From Clostridia bacterium (GTDB lineage: Bacteria; Bacillota; Clostridia; Lachnospirales; CAG-274): a stretch of 7,478 bases of DNA. The DNA is taken from positions 1 through 7,478 of the forward strand of contig JAUNPM010000005.1 of assembly GCA_030536675.1 (NCBI GenBank), in the 5' to 3' direction. Made by a program: the position numbers and the translations under genes. Every line of letters begins with the position of its first letter. The stretch's first letter is position 1. Shown here one piece after another: positions 1 through 5,437 of this stretch. The notes under the pieces are model-generated. The model worked only from the letters and a program-made list of their open reading frames with translations, had not been told where the DNA came from and made no database searches.

Positions 1-1012
1 CGCCTTTGTTTACGGGTGCTGTAATACTTTCAACAAGTTCTGTTTTGGAAGTAAGTTCAGCTTTGTTTTCTTTAGGTGTGACAATGTTTATTGGTGCGGC
101 AACTGCTGCGTCAACATTGTCTGACATTCCTTTATATACAGGTACTTTTCCTACTATCTCACCTTTTGACTTCCCGCTTTGAAGTTTGTAGTTTGCAAAA
201 CCGTAATCAAGAAGTTTCATAGTTGTTTGAAAACGAACTTTTGGATCGGGTGCTGCCATAACTACGGCAATAAGCTCCATACCATCTCTCATAGCCGTGC
301 CTGAAAGACAGTAAAGGGCTTTGCCTGTTGAACCTGTTTTCAAGCCTGTTGCATCTTTATACCATTTAATGAGCTTGTTTGTATTTGTTAATCCAAATTC
401 CGATGTACCCTTTGATGTTGTGTGGGTAATGGTATCCTGCCAAGTGGTCGTGTATTTTTTTATATCGGGATATTTTGTAATGAGTTCACGGCTCATAATT
501 GCTATATCCTTGGCGCTCATTTTATGTCCCTCGGAATCAAGCCCGCAGGCATTTACAAAAGTGGTATTTTTCATACCCAATTCTTTTGCTTTTTCATTCA
601 TCATTGATACAAAGTTTTCTTCGCTGCCTCCTATAAATTCCGCCATTGCTACAGCTGCATCATTTGCTGAGGCTATGGCAATTGATTTTGTAAGGGTTTC
701 AACACTTTGCTGTTCATTGGGTTCAAGAAAAATTTGTGAACCGCCCATACTTGAGGCGTGTTCCGATACGCTTACCATATCGTCCCACTTTATTTTTCCC
801 GAATCCACAGCGTCATATATTAAAAGAAGCGTCATTATTTTTGTTACGCTGGCGGGAGGCAAAGCCTCCTCGGAATTGTTTTCGGATAATACTGTGCCTG
901 TTGAAGCCTCCATAAGTATATAGGATTTGGCATCTATAGCGGGCGGCTCTGCATAAACGGCTGATGTAAAAAATGTTGCTGCCATTAAAGCTGCTGTTAT
1001 TTTTTTTAGCAT
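1..1012 (-). CDS. D-alanyl-D-alanine carboxypeptidase (PBP5/DacF type), 3' end cut off
   Basis: Serine-type DD-carboxypeptidase that removes the terminal D-Ala from peptidoglycan pentapeptides outside the membrane. The visible part is 337 residues with no stop before the window edge. Residues 1-21 form a signal peptide (MLKK, hydrophobic core, cleavage likely after V-Y-A). All three peptidase S11 motifs are present: SVTK at 55-58 (nucleophile Ser55, Lys58), SAN at 115-117 and KTG at 225-227. The stretch after about residue 275 fits the start of the beta-rich C-terminal domain; the missing end should hold the rest and usually an amphipathic membrane anchor. The ATG at 1012 follows an AGGAGG and puts the signal peptide exactly at the N-terminus. 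The gene lies 76 bp after trhA on the same strand, and its ribosome binding site is buried in a hairpin (1018-1054). It resembles DacF, but the paralogue cannot be told from this fragment. Confidence 0.95.
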   Translation of the reverse strand, partial: MLKKITAALMAATFFTSAVYAEPPAIDAKSYILMEASTGTVLSENNSEEALPPASVTKIMTLLLIYDAVDSGKIKWDDMVSVSEHASSMGGSQIFLEPNEQQSVETLTKSIAIASANDAAVAMAEFIGGSEENFVSMMNEKAKELGMKNTTFVNACGLDSEGHKMSAKDIAIMSRELITKYPDIKKYTTTWQDTITHTTSKGTSEFGLTNTNKLIKWYKDATGLKTGSTGKALYCLSGTAMRDGMELIAVVMAAPDPKVRFQTTMKLLDYGFANYKLQSGKSKGEIVGKVPVYKGMSDNVDAAVAAPINIVTPKENKAELTSKTELVESITAPVNKG

Positions 1013-1017
1013 AAAAA

Positions 1018-1054
1018 ATACCTCCTGTTTGAGATTTGCTCTGACAGGAGATAT
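1018..1054 (-). promoter_or_regulatory. Hairpin that sequesters the carboxypeptidase SD and is followed by a U-run
   Basis: Read on the minus strand, AUAUCUCCUGU (1054-1044) pairs with ACAGGAGGUAU (1028-1018) over 11 bp with a single G-U. The 15-nt loop can form a further GAG/CUC mini-stem. The 3' arm contains the whole AGGAGG of the downstream gene, and UUUUUU then leads into its AUG. The same element could therefore block ribosome binding or act as an intrinsic terminator or attenuator for transcripts coming out of trhA. The lone mismatch on the plus strand (A-C) is a G-U wobble on the minus strand, which favours function in the minus-strand RNA. The pairing is seen directly; the regulatory role is inferred. 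Confidence 0.55.
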
Positions 1055-1088
1055 TTTTTGTATATGGTTTAAATTTTATGCACTTTTT

Positions 1089-1754
1089 TTACAAAACATA
1101 AAGAATAACGGAAAAGAAATGGCATATGCTTCCAAACACAACAAAAATATGAAAAATGCTGTGAGCATATTTTCTCTTAAAGCTGTATATGACCGCACCC
1201 AAGGTGTAAAGAACTCCCGAAATTACAAGAAGGACAAGTCCTACGGGAGCAAGACCTGCAACAAGGTCTTTATAAAACAAAATAATTGTCCAGCCCATAC
1301 CTATGTAGCAAAGCATTGAAAGTTTTTTTGTTTTTTCCAGGTCAATTGCCGTAAGTGTTGTGGCAATTGCAACCAATATCCATTCAATTGCAAATATTAT
1401 CCAGCAGGCAAAGGGATTTTGCTCCCTTATGGTGCAGAATATAAAAGGCATATAAGAGCCTGCTATCATAAAGTAAATTGTGCAGTGGTCCATGATCTGA
1501 AATACTTTTTTTGCAGTGCCGGGGCGGAGTCCGTGATAAATGCTTGACATTGTGTAGAGAGCCGTCATAGTGACACCGTATATGCAGGATGCGACAACAC
1601 CCCAAGGATTGCTGTGGAGGGCTGCAACAATAATACAAAGTACCATTGCGGCTATGGAAAGGGCGCCGCCTACAATATGACTGACCATATTAAATATTTC
1701 CTCGCCTTTGGAATATTGGGGCAATATCCTGTCGGAAAGTTTTGTTCTGAACAT
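1089..1754 (-). CDS. trhA: PAQR/hemolysin III family membrane protein TrhA
   Basis: Integral membrane protein of 221 residues, the usual size for the bacterial HlyIII/YqfA/TrhA family, which is related to eukaryotic adiponectin receptors. Members are linked to membrane fluidity and lipid homeostasis; the old hemolysin name rests on few examples. About seven hydrophobic segments can be traced (roughly 25-48, 52-72, 86-107, 114-135, 145-162, 167-190 and 199-221). The metal-site signature of the family is complete: S70-xxx-H74, D89 in DHCTIYFMIAGSY, and HxxxH at 198-202, followed by the conserved H212. The ATG at 1754 is preceded by a strong AGGAGG (1762-1767). It sits between ftsZ and the carboxypeptidase gene on the same strand. 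No convincing own promoter is visible; the gap upstream is the hairpin-rich element at 1788-2089. Confidence 0.9.
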   Translation of the reverse strand: MFRTKLSDRILPQYSKGEEIFNMVSHIVGGALSIAAMVLCIIVAALHSNPWGVVASCIYGVTMTALYTMSSIYHGLRPGTAKKVFQIMDHCTIYFMIAGSYMPFIFCTIREQNPFACWIIFAIEWILVAIATTLTAIDLEKTKKLSMLCYIGMGWTIILFYKDLVAGLAPVGLVLLVISGVLYTLGAVIYSFKRKYAHSIFHIFVVFGSICHFFSVILYVL

Positions 1755-1787
1755 TTGTAAAACCTCCTGTTATCAATATGAAAATGA

Positions 1788-1814
1788 AAGGCTGCTGCAT
1801 AAAGCAACAGCCTT
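1788..1814. repeat. 27-nt palindromic repeat, copy 1
   Basis: An imperfect palindrome with 11-nt arms AAGGCTGCTGC and GCAACAGCCTT around the loop ATAAA. It is identical over all 27 nt to copy 2 at 2063-2089. On the plus strand it has one C-A mismatch; on the minus strand that position is a U-G wobble, giving a full 11-bp stem. Minus-strand RNA then continues UUUCAUUUUCAU, a broken U-tract, so weak terminator activity just upstream of trhA is possible. Confidence 0.8.
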
Positions 1815-1840
1815 CTGCGTGTCGATAAAGTCGACACGCT

Positions 1841-1882
1841 TGCAAGAAATGCTTTCAGCTAAAGCTGAAAGCATTTCTTGCA
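1841..1882. repeat. Perfect 19-bp inverted repeat with 4-nt loop
   Basis: The arms TGCAAGAAATGCTTTCAGC (1841-1859) and 1864-1882 are exactly complementary around the loop TAAA. No U-tract follows on either strand, so it does not look like a plain intrinsic terminator. As RNA it would be a very stable rod; as DNA it could extrude as a cruciform. Confidence 0.85.
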
Positions 1883-1895
1883 GTGTGCTAAGGTG

Positions 1896-1948
1896 GGGAC
1901 CAGCCGTGTGGTTTGCGTTCTTGCTGTGCAAGTACACAAACCAGTCCC
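1896..1948. repeat. Long multi-segment stem
   Basis: The outer stem is GGGAC (1896-1900) with GTCCC (1944-1948), followed by an 8-nt one-sided bulge. The middle stem is TGGTTTG (1909-1915) with CAAACCA (1937-1943). Next come two pairs at 1917-1918/1934-1935, then the apical stem CTTGC/GCAAG (1920-1924/1928-1932) closing a 3-nt loop. The 1916/1936 mismatch on the plus strand becomes a G-U pair on the minus strand. Confidence 0.65.
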
Positions 1949-2062
1949 TGTCCTCGGTCGAGCAAAGCTCGACCTGTGGATTAAAGTCTGCGACGCTTTT
2001 TGAATTACGGTGTCGCAAAAAACTTAATTTTTCTTAAAAAAGTTTAGTTTATTGATAGTCTG

Positions 2063-2089
2063 AAGGCTGCTGCATAAAGCAACAGCCTT
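2063..2089. repeat. 27-nt palindromic repeat, copy 2; possible ftsZ terminator
   Basis: Identical to copy 1 at 1788-1814. It begins 47 nt beyond the ftsZ stop codon on the minus strand, where a transcription terminator would be expected. On that strand it forms an 11-bp stem with one U-G wobble and a 5-nt loop. What follows is UUCAGACUAU, not a good U-tract, so termination efficiency is doubtful. Confidence 0.7.
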
Positions 2090-2136
2090 AATTTATTTTG
2101 ACTTAAATAATCCGAAAATTTTGTTGAAAAATCGAA

Positions 2137-3255
2137 TTATCTTCTTCTTAAAAAAGTCGGTATTATTAAATCGCTTGAAGTATCTTCGTCTTCATTAGAC
2201 ACGTTATTTTGTGACGGTGTCTGTGTATAATTTGATCTAAAGGATGTAACAGGTGTTTGAACAGGAGAAGTCTTTGGAGCTTCCTGCTTAGGCTGAGCCT
2301 TTGGAGCGTCCTCGGAAATAAGTCCTGTTGCTATAACTGTTACCTTAACTTTATCTCCCATATTCTTATCAACTACAGTACCGAATATAAATTCAGCCTC
2401 GGGATCAAGAGATTCGGAAATAAGTTCCGCAGCTGCATTTGCTTCAATAAGGTTAAGGTCGGGACCGCTTGTAAAGTTGACAATAACGCTCTTAGCTCCG
2501 TCAATTGAAGTTTCAAGAAGAGGTGAAGTAATTGCCATTTTAGCTGCTTCCTGAATATCATCAGCTTCACCGATACCAAAGTGAGCAAGACCCTGATTTG
2601 AAATAACGGTACATACGTCTGCAAAGTCAACATTGATCTCACCGGGCTTTGTAATAAGATCGGATATACCCGTAACACCCTGATTTAAAACACTGTCGGC
2701 TAAAGCAAAGGCTTCGCCCATTGTTGTTGATTTATCTGCTGTTTCAATTAATTTCTGGTTAGGAATAACGAGAAGTGTGTCAACATATTCTTTTAAATTT
2801 TCGATACCCTGAAGAGCATATTTCATTCTCTTGGGACCTTCAAATTTAAAAGGCTTTGTAACAACGGCAACTGTAAGTATACCCATTTCTCTGGCAATTT
2901 TGGCTACAACGGGAGCTGCTCCCGTACCTGTTCCGCCGCCCATTCCGGCAGTAATAAATGCCATATCAACACCTTCAAGTGCCTGTGATATTTCTGCAGC
3001 TGTTTCTTCTGCTGCTTTTTCACCTACTTCGGGTCTTCCGCCTGCGCCTAAGCCTTTTGTAAGTTTTGCACCTATTTTTATTTTCTTTTTTGCAGCTGAA
3101 TTTTCAAGAGCTGTTGAATCTGTATTAACTGCTATAAAGTCAATGGCTTCCGGATTTAATGAAAGCATTCTGTTTACGGCGTTACAGCCGCCTCCTCCCA
3201 CACCAAGAACAACTATCTTGGCAACATCGTTCATTTCATTGAGAACTTCAATCAT
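2137..3255 (-). CDS. ftsZ: Cell division protein FtsZ
   Basis: Tubulin-like GTPase that polymerises at midcell into the Z ring and organises the divisome. It has 372 residues, normal for Firmicutes. The GTP-binding N-terminal domain starts near residue 12 (VAKIVVLGVGGGG) and carries the tubulin signature GGGTGTG at 106-112. The T7 synergy loop NVDFADV lies at 208-214, with the GTPase-activating Asp210 and Asp213. The C-terminal domain ends near 312. A variable linker rich in Pro, Gln, Thr and Ser (about 313-362) leads to the conserved tail IPTFLRRR, the binding site for ZapA/SepF/FtsA-type partners. I chose the ATG at 3255 because AGGAGG lies 6 nt before it. An in-frame ATG at 3306 would add 17 residues unlike FtsZ and has no such site. 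The gene has its own sigma-A promoter (3386-3414) and follows divIB directly; no ftsA is present here. Confidence 0.98.
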   Translation of the reverse strand: MIEVLNEMNDVAKIVVLGVGGGGCNAVNRMLSLNPEAIDFIAVNTDSTALENSAAKKKIKIGAKLTKGLGAGGRPEVGEKAAEETAAEISQALEGVDMAFITAGMGGGTGTGAAPVVAKIAREMGILTVAVVTKPFKFEGPKRMKYALQGIENLKEYVDTLLVIPNQKLIETADKSTTMGEAFALADSVLNQGVTGISDLITKPGEINVDFADVCTVISNQGLAHFGIGEADDIQEAAKMAITSPLLETSIDGAKSVIVNFTSGPDLNLIEANAAAELISESLDPEAEFIFGTVVDKNMGDKVKVTVIATGLISEDAPKAQPKQEAPKTSPVQTPVTSFRSNYTQTPSQNNVSNEDEDTSSDLIIPTFLRRR

Positions 3256-3261
3256 GATATA

Positions 3262-3267
3262 CCTCCT
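3262..3267 (-). promoter_or_regulatory. ftsZ ribosome binding site (decides the start)
   Basis: AGGAGG on the minus strand, 6 nt from the ATG at 3255. It rules out the longer in-frame start at 3306. Confidence 0.9.
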
Positions 3268-3385
3268 ATGTATCTCTCCATATATATTAAAATCTCTTGT
3301 ATACAAAAAACATTTATTTTTACTTTAATGCCTGATTAAGCTGTAAGACATAAACAGGGACTTTACCATAAATCAATTATCTTAT

Positions 3386-3414
3386 ATTGTAACCTTTTTT
3401 TATACATATTTCAA
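3386..3414 (-). promoter_or_regulatory. Sigma-A promoter of ftsZ
   Basis: On the minus strand, TTGAAA (-35, 3409-3414), a 17-nt spacer and TACAAT (-10, 3386-3391). Transcription should start near 3379, giving a leader of about 125 nt before the ftsZ ATG. It lies in the 242-nt gap between divIB and ftsZ, so ftsZ can be expressed independently of divIB. I see no strong terminator after divIB, only an all-AT stem at 3456-3472, so read-through may add to expression. Confidence 0.8.
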
Positions 3415-3497
3415 GAGGAAAATAATATATTTTTTTAAGTTTGTGTGATTTACCTAAAATTTATAAAATTTTTAATGAAAAATGCACTTTTTTACAA

Positions 3498-4226
3498 TTA
3501 TAGCATATATTTGTAGGTTGCTTTGTCTGCTGTAAGATTAATTGTGCCGGGAACACTTGTGTCAAATGTTTTGAGAACCTCTATAAGCATAAGAAGTTTT
3601 CTGTTTGCATCATCAAAGCTGCCGAAGCTTATATCTACGTTGCCTGTGTAAAGGTGAATATCCGATATATCGGTAACGTCTACTCTTATGACATCGGAAA
3701 GAAGCTCATATTTTTCAAAAAGTTTGGATAAGCGTACCATAGTTTCAAAGGCTGAGGGATTGTCAACCTGCAAAATTTCGCCTACGGTCACATTGTTAAA
3801 CTTAAGTCCTTCAACAACGGGAAGTGACTTGGTGGTTTCTTTCTGTACGTCAAGTACTCTGCCGTCACCGTCTATAAAAAGATAGCTTCCCGAATAAGGT
3901 ACATATCCTCTGAGCTTATACTCGCTTACGGTAATCTCAACCGTTGAGGGCAGTATCCTGTTTATGTTTACGCTTTGAACATAGTGATTGTCAAGTATTG
4001 TGTTTTTGCATTTTGATTTGTTAAAAAGGAATATGTTATCTCCTTCTGAAAAGGTAAGATAACTTTTTATCCGATCCTCCGTAAGTGACTCGTTGCCTGT
4101 TACTCTTATTTCTTTGATGTTAAAAAACGGCATCATAAAAAGTGTTATTATTATTGAAAGTATAACAAGGCAACAAAATGCAACGGGAACTGCCGGAAAA
4201 GTTCTTTTTTTGTGTTTTCTGTTCAT
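3498..4226 (-). CDS. divIB: Cell division protein DivIB/FtsQ
   Basis: Bitopic membrane protein of the septal peptidoglycan complex; it partners with DivIC/FtsB and FtsL. With 242 residues it is on the short side for the family. A basic cytoplasmic tail (MNRKHKKR) precedes one transmembrane helix at about 11-33. A POTRA domain follows at about 36-104, with the typical opening IKEIRVTGN and the LPSTVEITVSE strand near its end. The beta domain contains the common LPVVEG segment (135-140). The ATG at 4226 has AAGGAG 7 nt upstream and a promoter 38 nt upstream. The open frame extends to 4427, but that would run through the promoters and into the divergent thioesterase gene, so the longer start is rejected. 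It is first in its transcript; the usual upstream dcw genes (murB, murG) are not adjacent. Confidence 0.9.
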   Translation of the reverse strand: MNRKHKKRTFPAVPVAFCCLVILSIIITLFMMPFFNIKEIRVTGNESLTEDRIKSYLTFSEGDNIFLFNKSKCKNTILDNHYVQSVNINRILPSTVEITVSEYKLRGYVPYSGSYLFIDGDGRVLDVQKETTKSLPVVEGLKFNNVTVGEILQVDNPSAFETMVRLSKLFEKYELLSDVIRVDVTDISDIHLYTGNVDISFGSFDDANRKLLMLIEVLKTFDTSVPGTINLTADKATYKYML

Positions 4227-4233
4227 AAAAACG

Positions 4234-4239
4234 CTCCTT
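4234..4239 (-). promoter_or_regulatory. divIB ribosome binding site (decides the start)
   Basis: AAGGAG on the minus strand, 7 nt from the ATG at 4226. Together with the promoter just upstream it excludes the 67-residue-longer open frame. Confidence 0.8.
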
Positions 4240-4263
4240 GCCGTCAAAATCATACATATATTT

Positions 4264-4292
4264 ATTGTAAACTTTGTTTTAAATATTGTCAA
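4264..4292 (-). promoter_or_regulatory. Sigma-A promoter of divIB
   Basis: On the minus strand, a perfect TTGACA (-35, 4287-4292), a 17-nt spacer and TACAAT (-10, 4264-4269). The expected start near 4257 gives a leader of about 31 nt. Its -35 box is 8 nt from the -35 box of the divergent thioesterase promoter. Confidence 0.85.
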
Positions 4293-4300
4293 TAGGGGGA

Positions 4301-4328
4301 TTGCCCGTAACTCAAAATGTGATATAAT
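4301..4328 (+). promoter_or_regulatory. Sigma-A promoter of the thioesterase gene
   Basis: TTGCCC (-35, 4301-4306), a 16-nt spacer and a perfect TATAAT (-10, 4323-4328). Transcription should start near 4335, with a leader of about 30 nt. No FabT-type palindrome is seen here. Confidence 0.75.
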
Positions 4329-4364
4329 TGTAATAAATGAAGTGAAAAATAACGGAGGATCAAA

Positions 4365-4772
4365 ATGGGAGATTACATAAGAAAAGTGCAATATTATGAA
4401 ACAGATAAAATGGGAATCGTTCATCATTCAAATTACATAAGGTGGTTTGAGGAAGCAAGAATTGCTTATATGGCTGAAAGAGGCTACGAATATAATAAAC
4501 TTGAGGAAAAAGGAATTATGATACCCGTTTTGGGAGTGAGTGCGGTTTATAAAAGCGGTGCAAAATACGGTGATACCGTAAGGATAAGGGTGCAGATAAA
4601 TAAAATAACCGCTGTTAAGCTGAGCTTTAGTTATGAAGTGACGGATAATGATACGGGAGAGCTTAGAACAACGGGCACAAGCGATCATTGCTTTGTGGAC
4701 AATGATTTTAAGCCTTGCAGCATAAAAAAGAAAATGCCTGATTTTTACGAGGAATTTTGTGAAAATAAGTAA
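4365..4772 (+). CDS. Acyl-CoA thioesterase, YbgC/FadM (4HBT hotdog) family
   Basis: Hotdog-fold thioesterase of 135 residues, the normal length, hydrolysing acyl thioesters (CoA or possibly ACP) in the cytoplasm. The family signature is clear at the N-terminus: YYETDKMGIVHHSNYIRWFEEAR at 10-32, with the catalytic Asp14, the H21-xx-Y24 element and Glu29. The rest follows the hotdog pattern, with the VLGVSAVYKSGAKYGD strand-turn conserved in 4HBT enzymes. The ATG at 4365 follows GGAGG (4354-4358) by 6 nt. It has its own promoter, diverges from divIB and sits 197 bp ahead of the fab operon, which suggests a role in acyl-chain turnover or release. Substrate chain length cannot be read from the sequence. 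Confidence 0.88.
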   Translation: MGDYIRKVQYYETDKMGIVHHSNYIRWFEEARIAYMAERGYEYNKLEEKGIMIPVLGVSAVYKSGAKYGDTVRIRVQINKITAVKLSFSYEVTDNDTGELRTTGTSDHCFVDNDFKPCSIKKKMPDFYEEFCENK

Positions 4773-4906
4773 ATATTTATATGAAAATGCTGTGGAATAT
4801 AATTAAAAATGTCGTTAATTGAATAAAAAGTAAACGATAAATGGATAAAAATAAATAATAATCAGTATGAGGAATGAGCCTATAATAGTTATAATATCTT
4901 AAAGTA

Positions 4907-4935
4907 TTGACTTTTTGGCTTAAATAGTATATACT
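4907..4935 (+). promoter_or_regulatory. Sigma-A promoter of the fab operon
   Basis: TTGACT (-35, 4907-4912), a 17-nt spacer and TATACT (-10, 4930-4935). The start of transcription should fall in or just after the palindrome at 4935-4947. The rest of the gap after the thioesterase gene (4773-4906) is AT-rich, and I see no strong terminator or gene in it. Confidence 0.85.
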
Positions 4936-4949
4936 TTGATTATCAAAAT
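4933..4949 (+). promoter_or_regulatory. FabT operator
   Basis: Contains the perfect palindrome TTTGAT-T-ATCAAA at 4935-4947, with flanks AC and AT. It matches the known FabT box of low-GC Gram-positives (core TTTGATTATCAAA). It overlaps the end of the -10 box and the expected transcription start, so bound repressor would block RNA polymerase. It lies 22 nt upstream of the fabT ATG, implying autoregulation and control of the whole fab operon. Confidence 0.88.
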
Positions 4950-4969
4950 ATTTTGGAGGTACTTTGCTT

Positions 4970-5425
4970 ATGGAACGTACAATGGTTACATTAAACAGGC
5001 TTATAAACGGTGCCTTTAACGATATAGCAAGGAGCGAACAGTATGCAATAAGGGAAAGCGGGTTTGAAGATGTTTCCGTAAATGAAACACATACCGTTGA
5101 TGCAATAGGCATTTATGTGCCTAAAACTATGTCTGCTGTTGCGGAAAAACTTGATATAACTATGGGAACTTTAACAGTGTCAGTTAATCATTTGGTTAAA
5201 AAAGGCTATGTTAATAAGGTGAAAAGTGAAACGGACAGGCGTGTTTTTATGCTTAGTCTTACGGAAAAGGGCAAAGAGCTTTTTAAGGCTCATCAGAAAT
5301 TTCATTTTGATATGGTGAAATCCCTTATTGTAAATTTATCGGATTATGAAGCCGATATGTTTATTGAAGCTCTTTCCTGTCTTAATCAGTTTTTGAAAAA
5401 AGGCAGTGTTTTAAGTCAAAATTAA
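4970..5425 (+). CDS. fabT: MarR-family fatty acid biosynthesis repressor FabT
   Basis: Transcriptional regulator of 151 residues with a MarR-type winged helix. The helix-turn-helix lies at about 54-80 (MSAVAEKLDITMGTLTVSVN region) and the wing at 85-101 (SETDRRVFMLSLTEKG), with dimerising helices at both ends. Identity as FabT rests on three points: first position in a fab operon, the TTTGATTATCAAA box in its own promoter, and the match to the FabT length. In streptococci FabT binds DNA with acyl-ACP as co-repressor; that is expected here but not visible. The start is not certain. The ATG at 4970 is 10 nt from GGAGG (4955-4959); a TTG at 4964 is only 4 nt away and would add two residues. fabH begins 12 nt after its stop, so the genes are co-transcribed. 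Confidence 0.9.
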   Translation: MERTMVTLNRLINGAFNDIARSEQYAIRESGFEDVSVNETHTVDAIGIYVPKTMSAVAEKLDITMGTLTVSVNHLVKKGYVNKVKSETDRRVFMLSLTEKGKELFKAHQKFHFDMVKSLIVNLSDYEADMFIEALSCLNQFLKKGSVLSQN

Positions 5426-5437
5426 AAGGAGATAATT

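Larger units (their letters stand above)
1815..2062. repeat. Hairpin cluster between the two 27-nt repeats (no gene)
   Basis: This fills most of the 382-bp gap between ftsZ and trhA (1755-2136). I see no supportable coding sequence but several strong stems. These are 1817-1825/1831-1839 (9 bp, perfect, loop TAAAG); 1841-1859/1864-1882 (19 bp, perfect, loop TAAA); a multi-segment stem at 1896-1948; 1956-1963/1967-1974 (8 bp, perfect, loop AAA); and 1989-1996/2010-2017 (8 bp with one G-U on the plus strand). Most loops are variants of (U)AAA, as in the flanking 27-nt repeats. GC content of 1815-1980 is about 52% by hand count, far above neighbouring intergenic DNA. Possible identities are a compound repeat or MITE-like element, or an uncharacterised structured RNA. 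It matches no riboswitch or known ncRNA that I recognise. Confidence 0.7.

Noticed and set aside
321..923. 200-codon plus-strand open frame
   Set aside because: It lies antisense within the carboxypeptidase gene, which has a signal peptide and all catalytic motifs. The plus frame shows no family features.
1773..2018. 81-codon open frame on the minus strand across the hairpin element
   Set aside because: It starts at TTG with no ribosome binding site, and much of it is the translation of inverted repeats. An opposite-strand frame is also open across the same repeats (1708-2037), as expected from palindromic DNA. No protein family is recognised.
1788..2089. CRISPR array, retron ncRNA or riboswitch
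   Set aside because: There are only two copies of the repeat, with unequal structured DNA between them, so it is not an array. No reverse transcriptase is present. It is separated from the trhA start by a short unstructured leader, and no known aptamer pattern is recognised.
2831..3328. 165-codon plus-strand open frame
   Set aside because: Antisense to ftsZ; its Pro/Ala-rich translation comes from the Gly/Ala-rich GTP-binding domain on the other strand.
3456..3472. 7-bp inverted repeat downstream of divIB as a terminator
   Set aside because: The stem is entirely A-T with a 3-nt loop and is expected by chance in such AT-rich DNA.
4227..4427. 67-residue N-terminal extension of divIB
   Set aside because: It has no ribosome binding site, would cover both divergent promoters and would overlap the thioesterase coding region. 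The start at 4226 has a good SD and gives a normal DivIB N-terminus.
4881..4896. Tandem TATAATA motifs as extra -10 boxes ahead of fabT
   Set aside because: No acceptable -35 hexamer lies 16-18 nt upstream of either copy, whereas the promoter at 4907-4935 has both boxes at ideal spacing.
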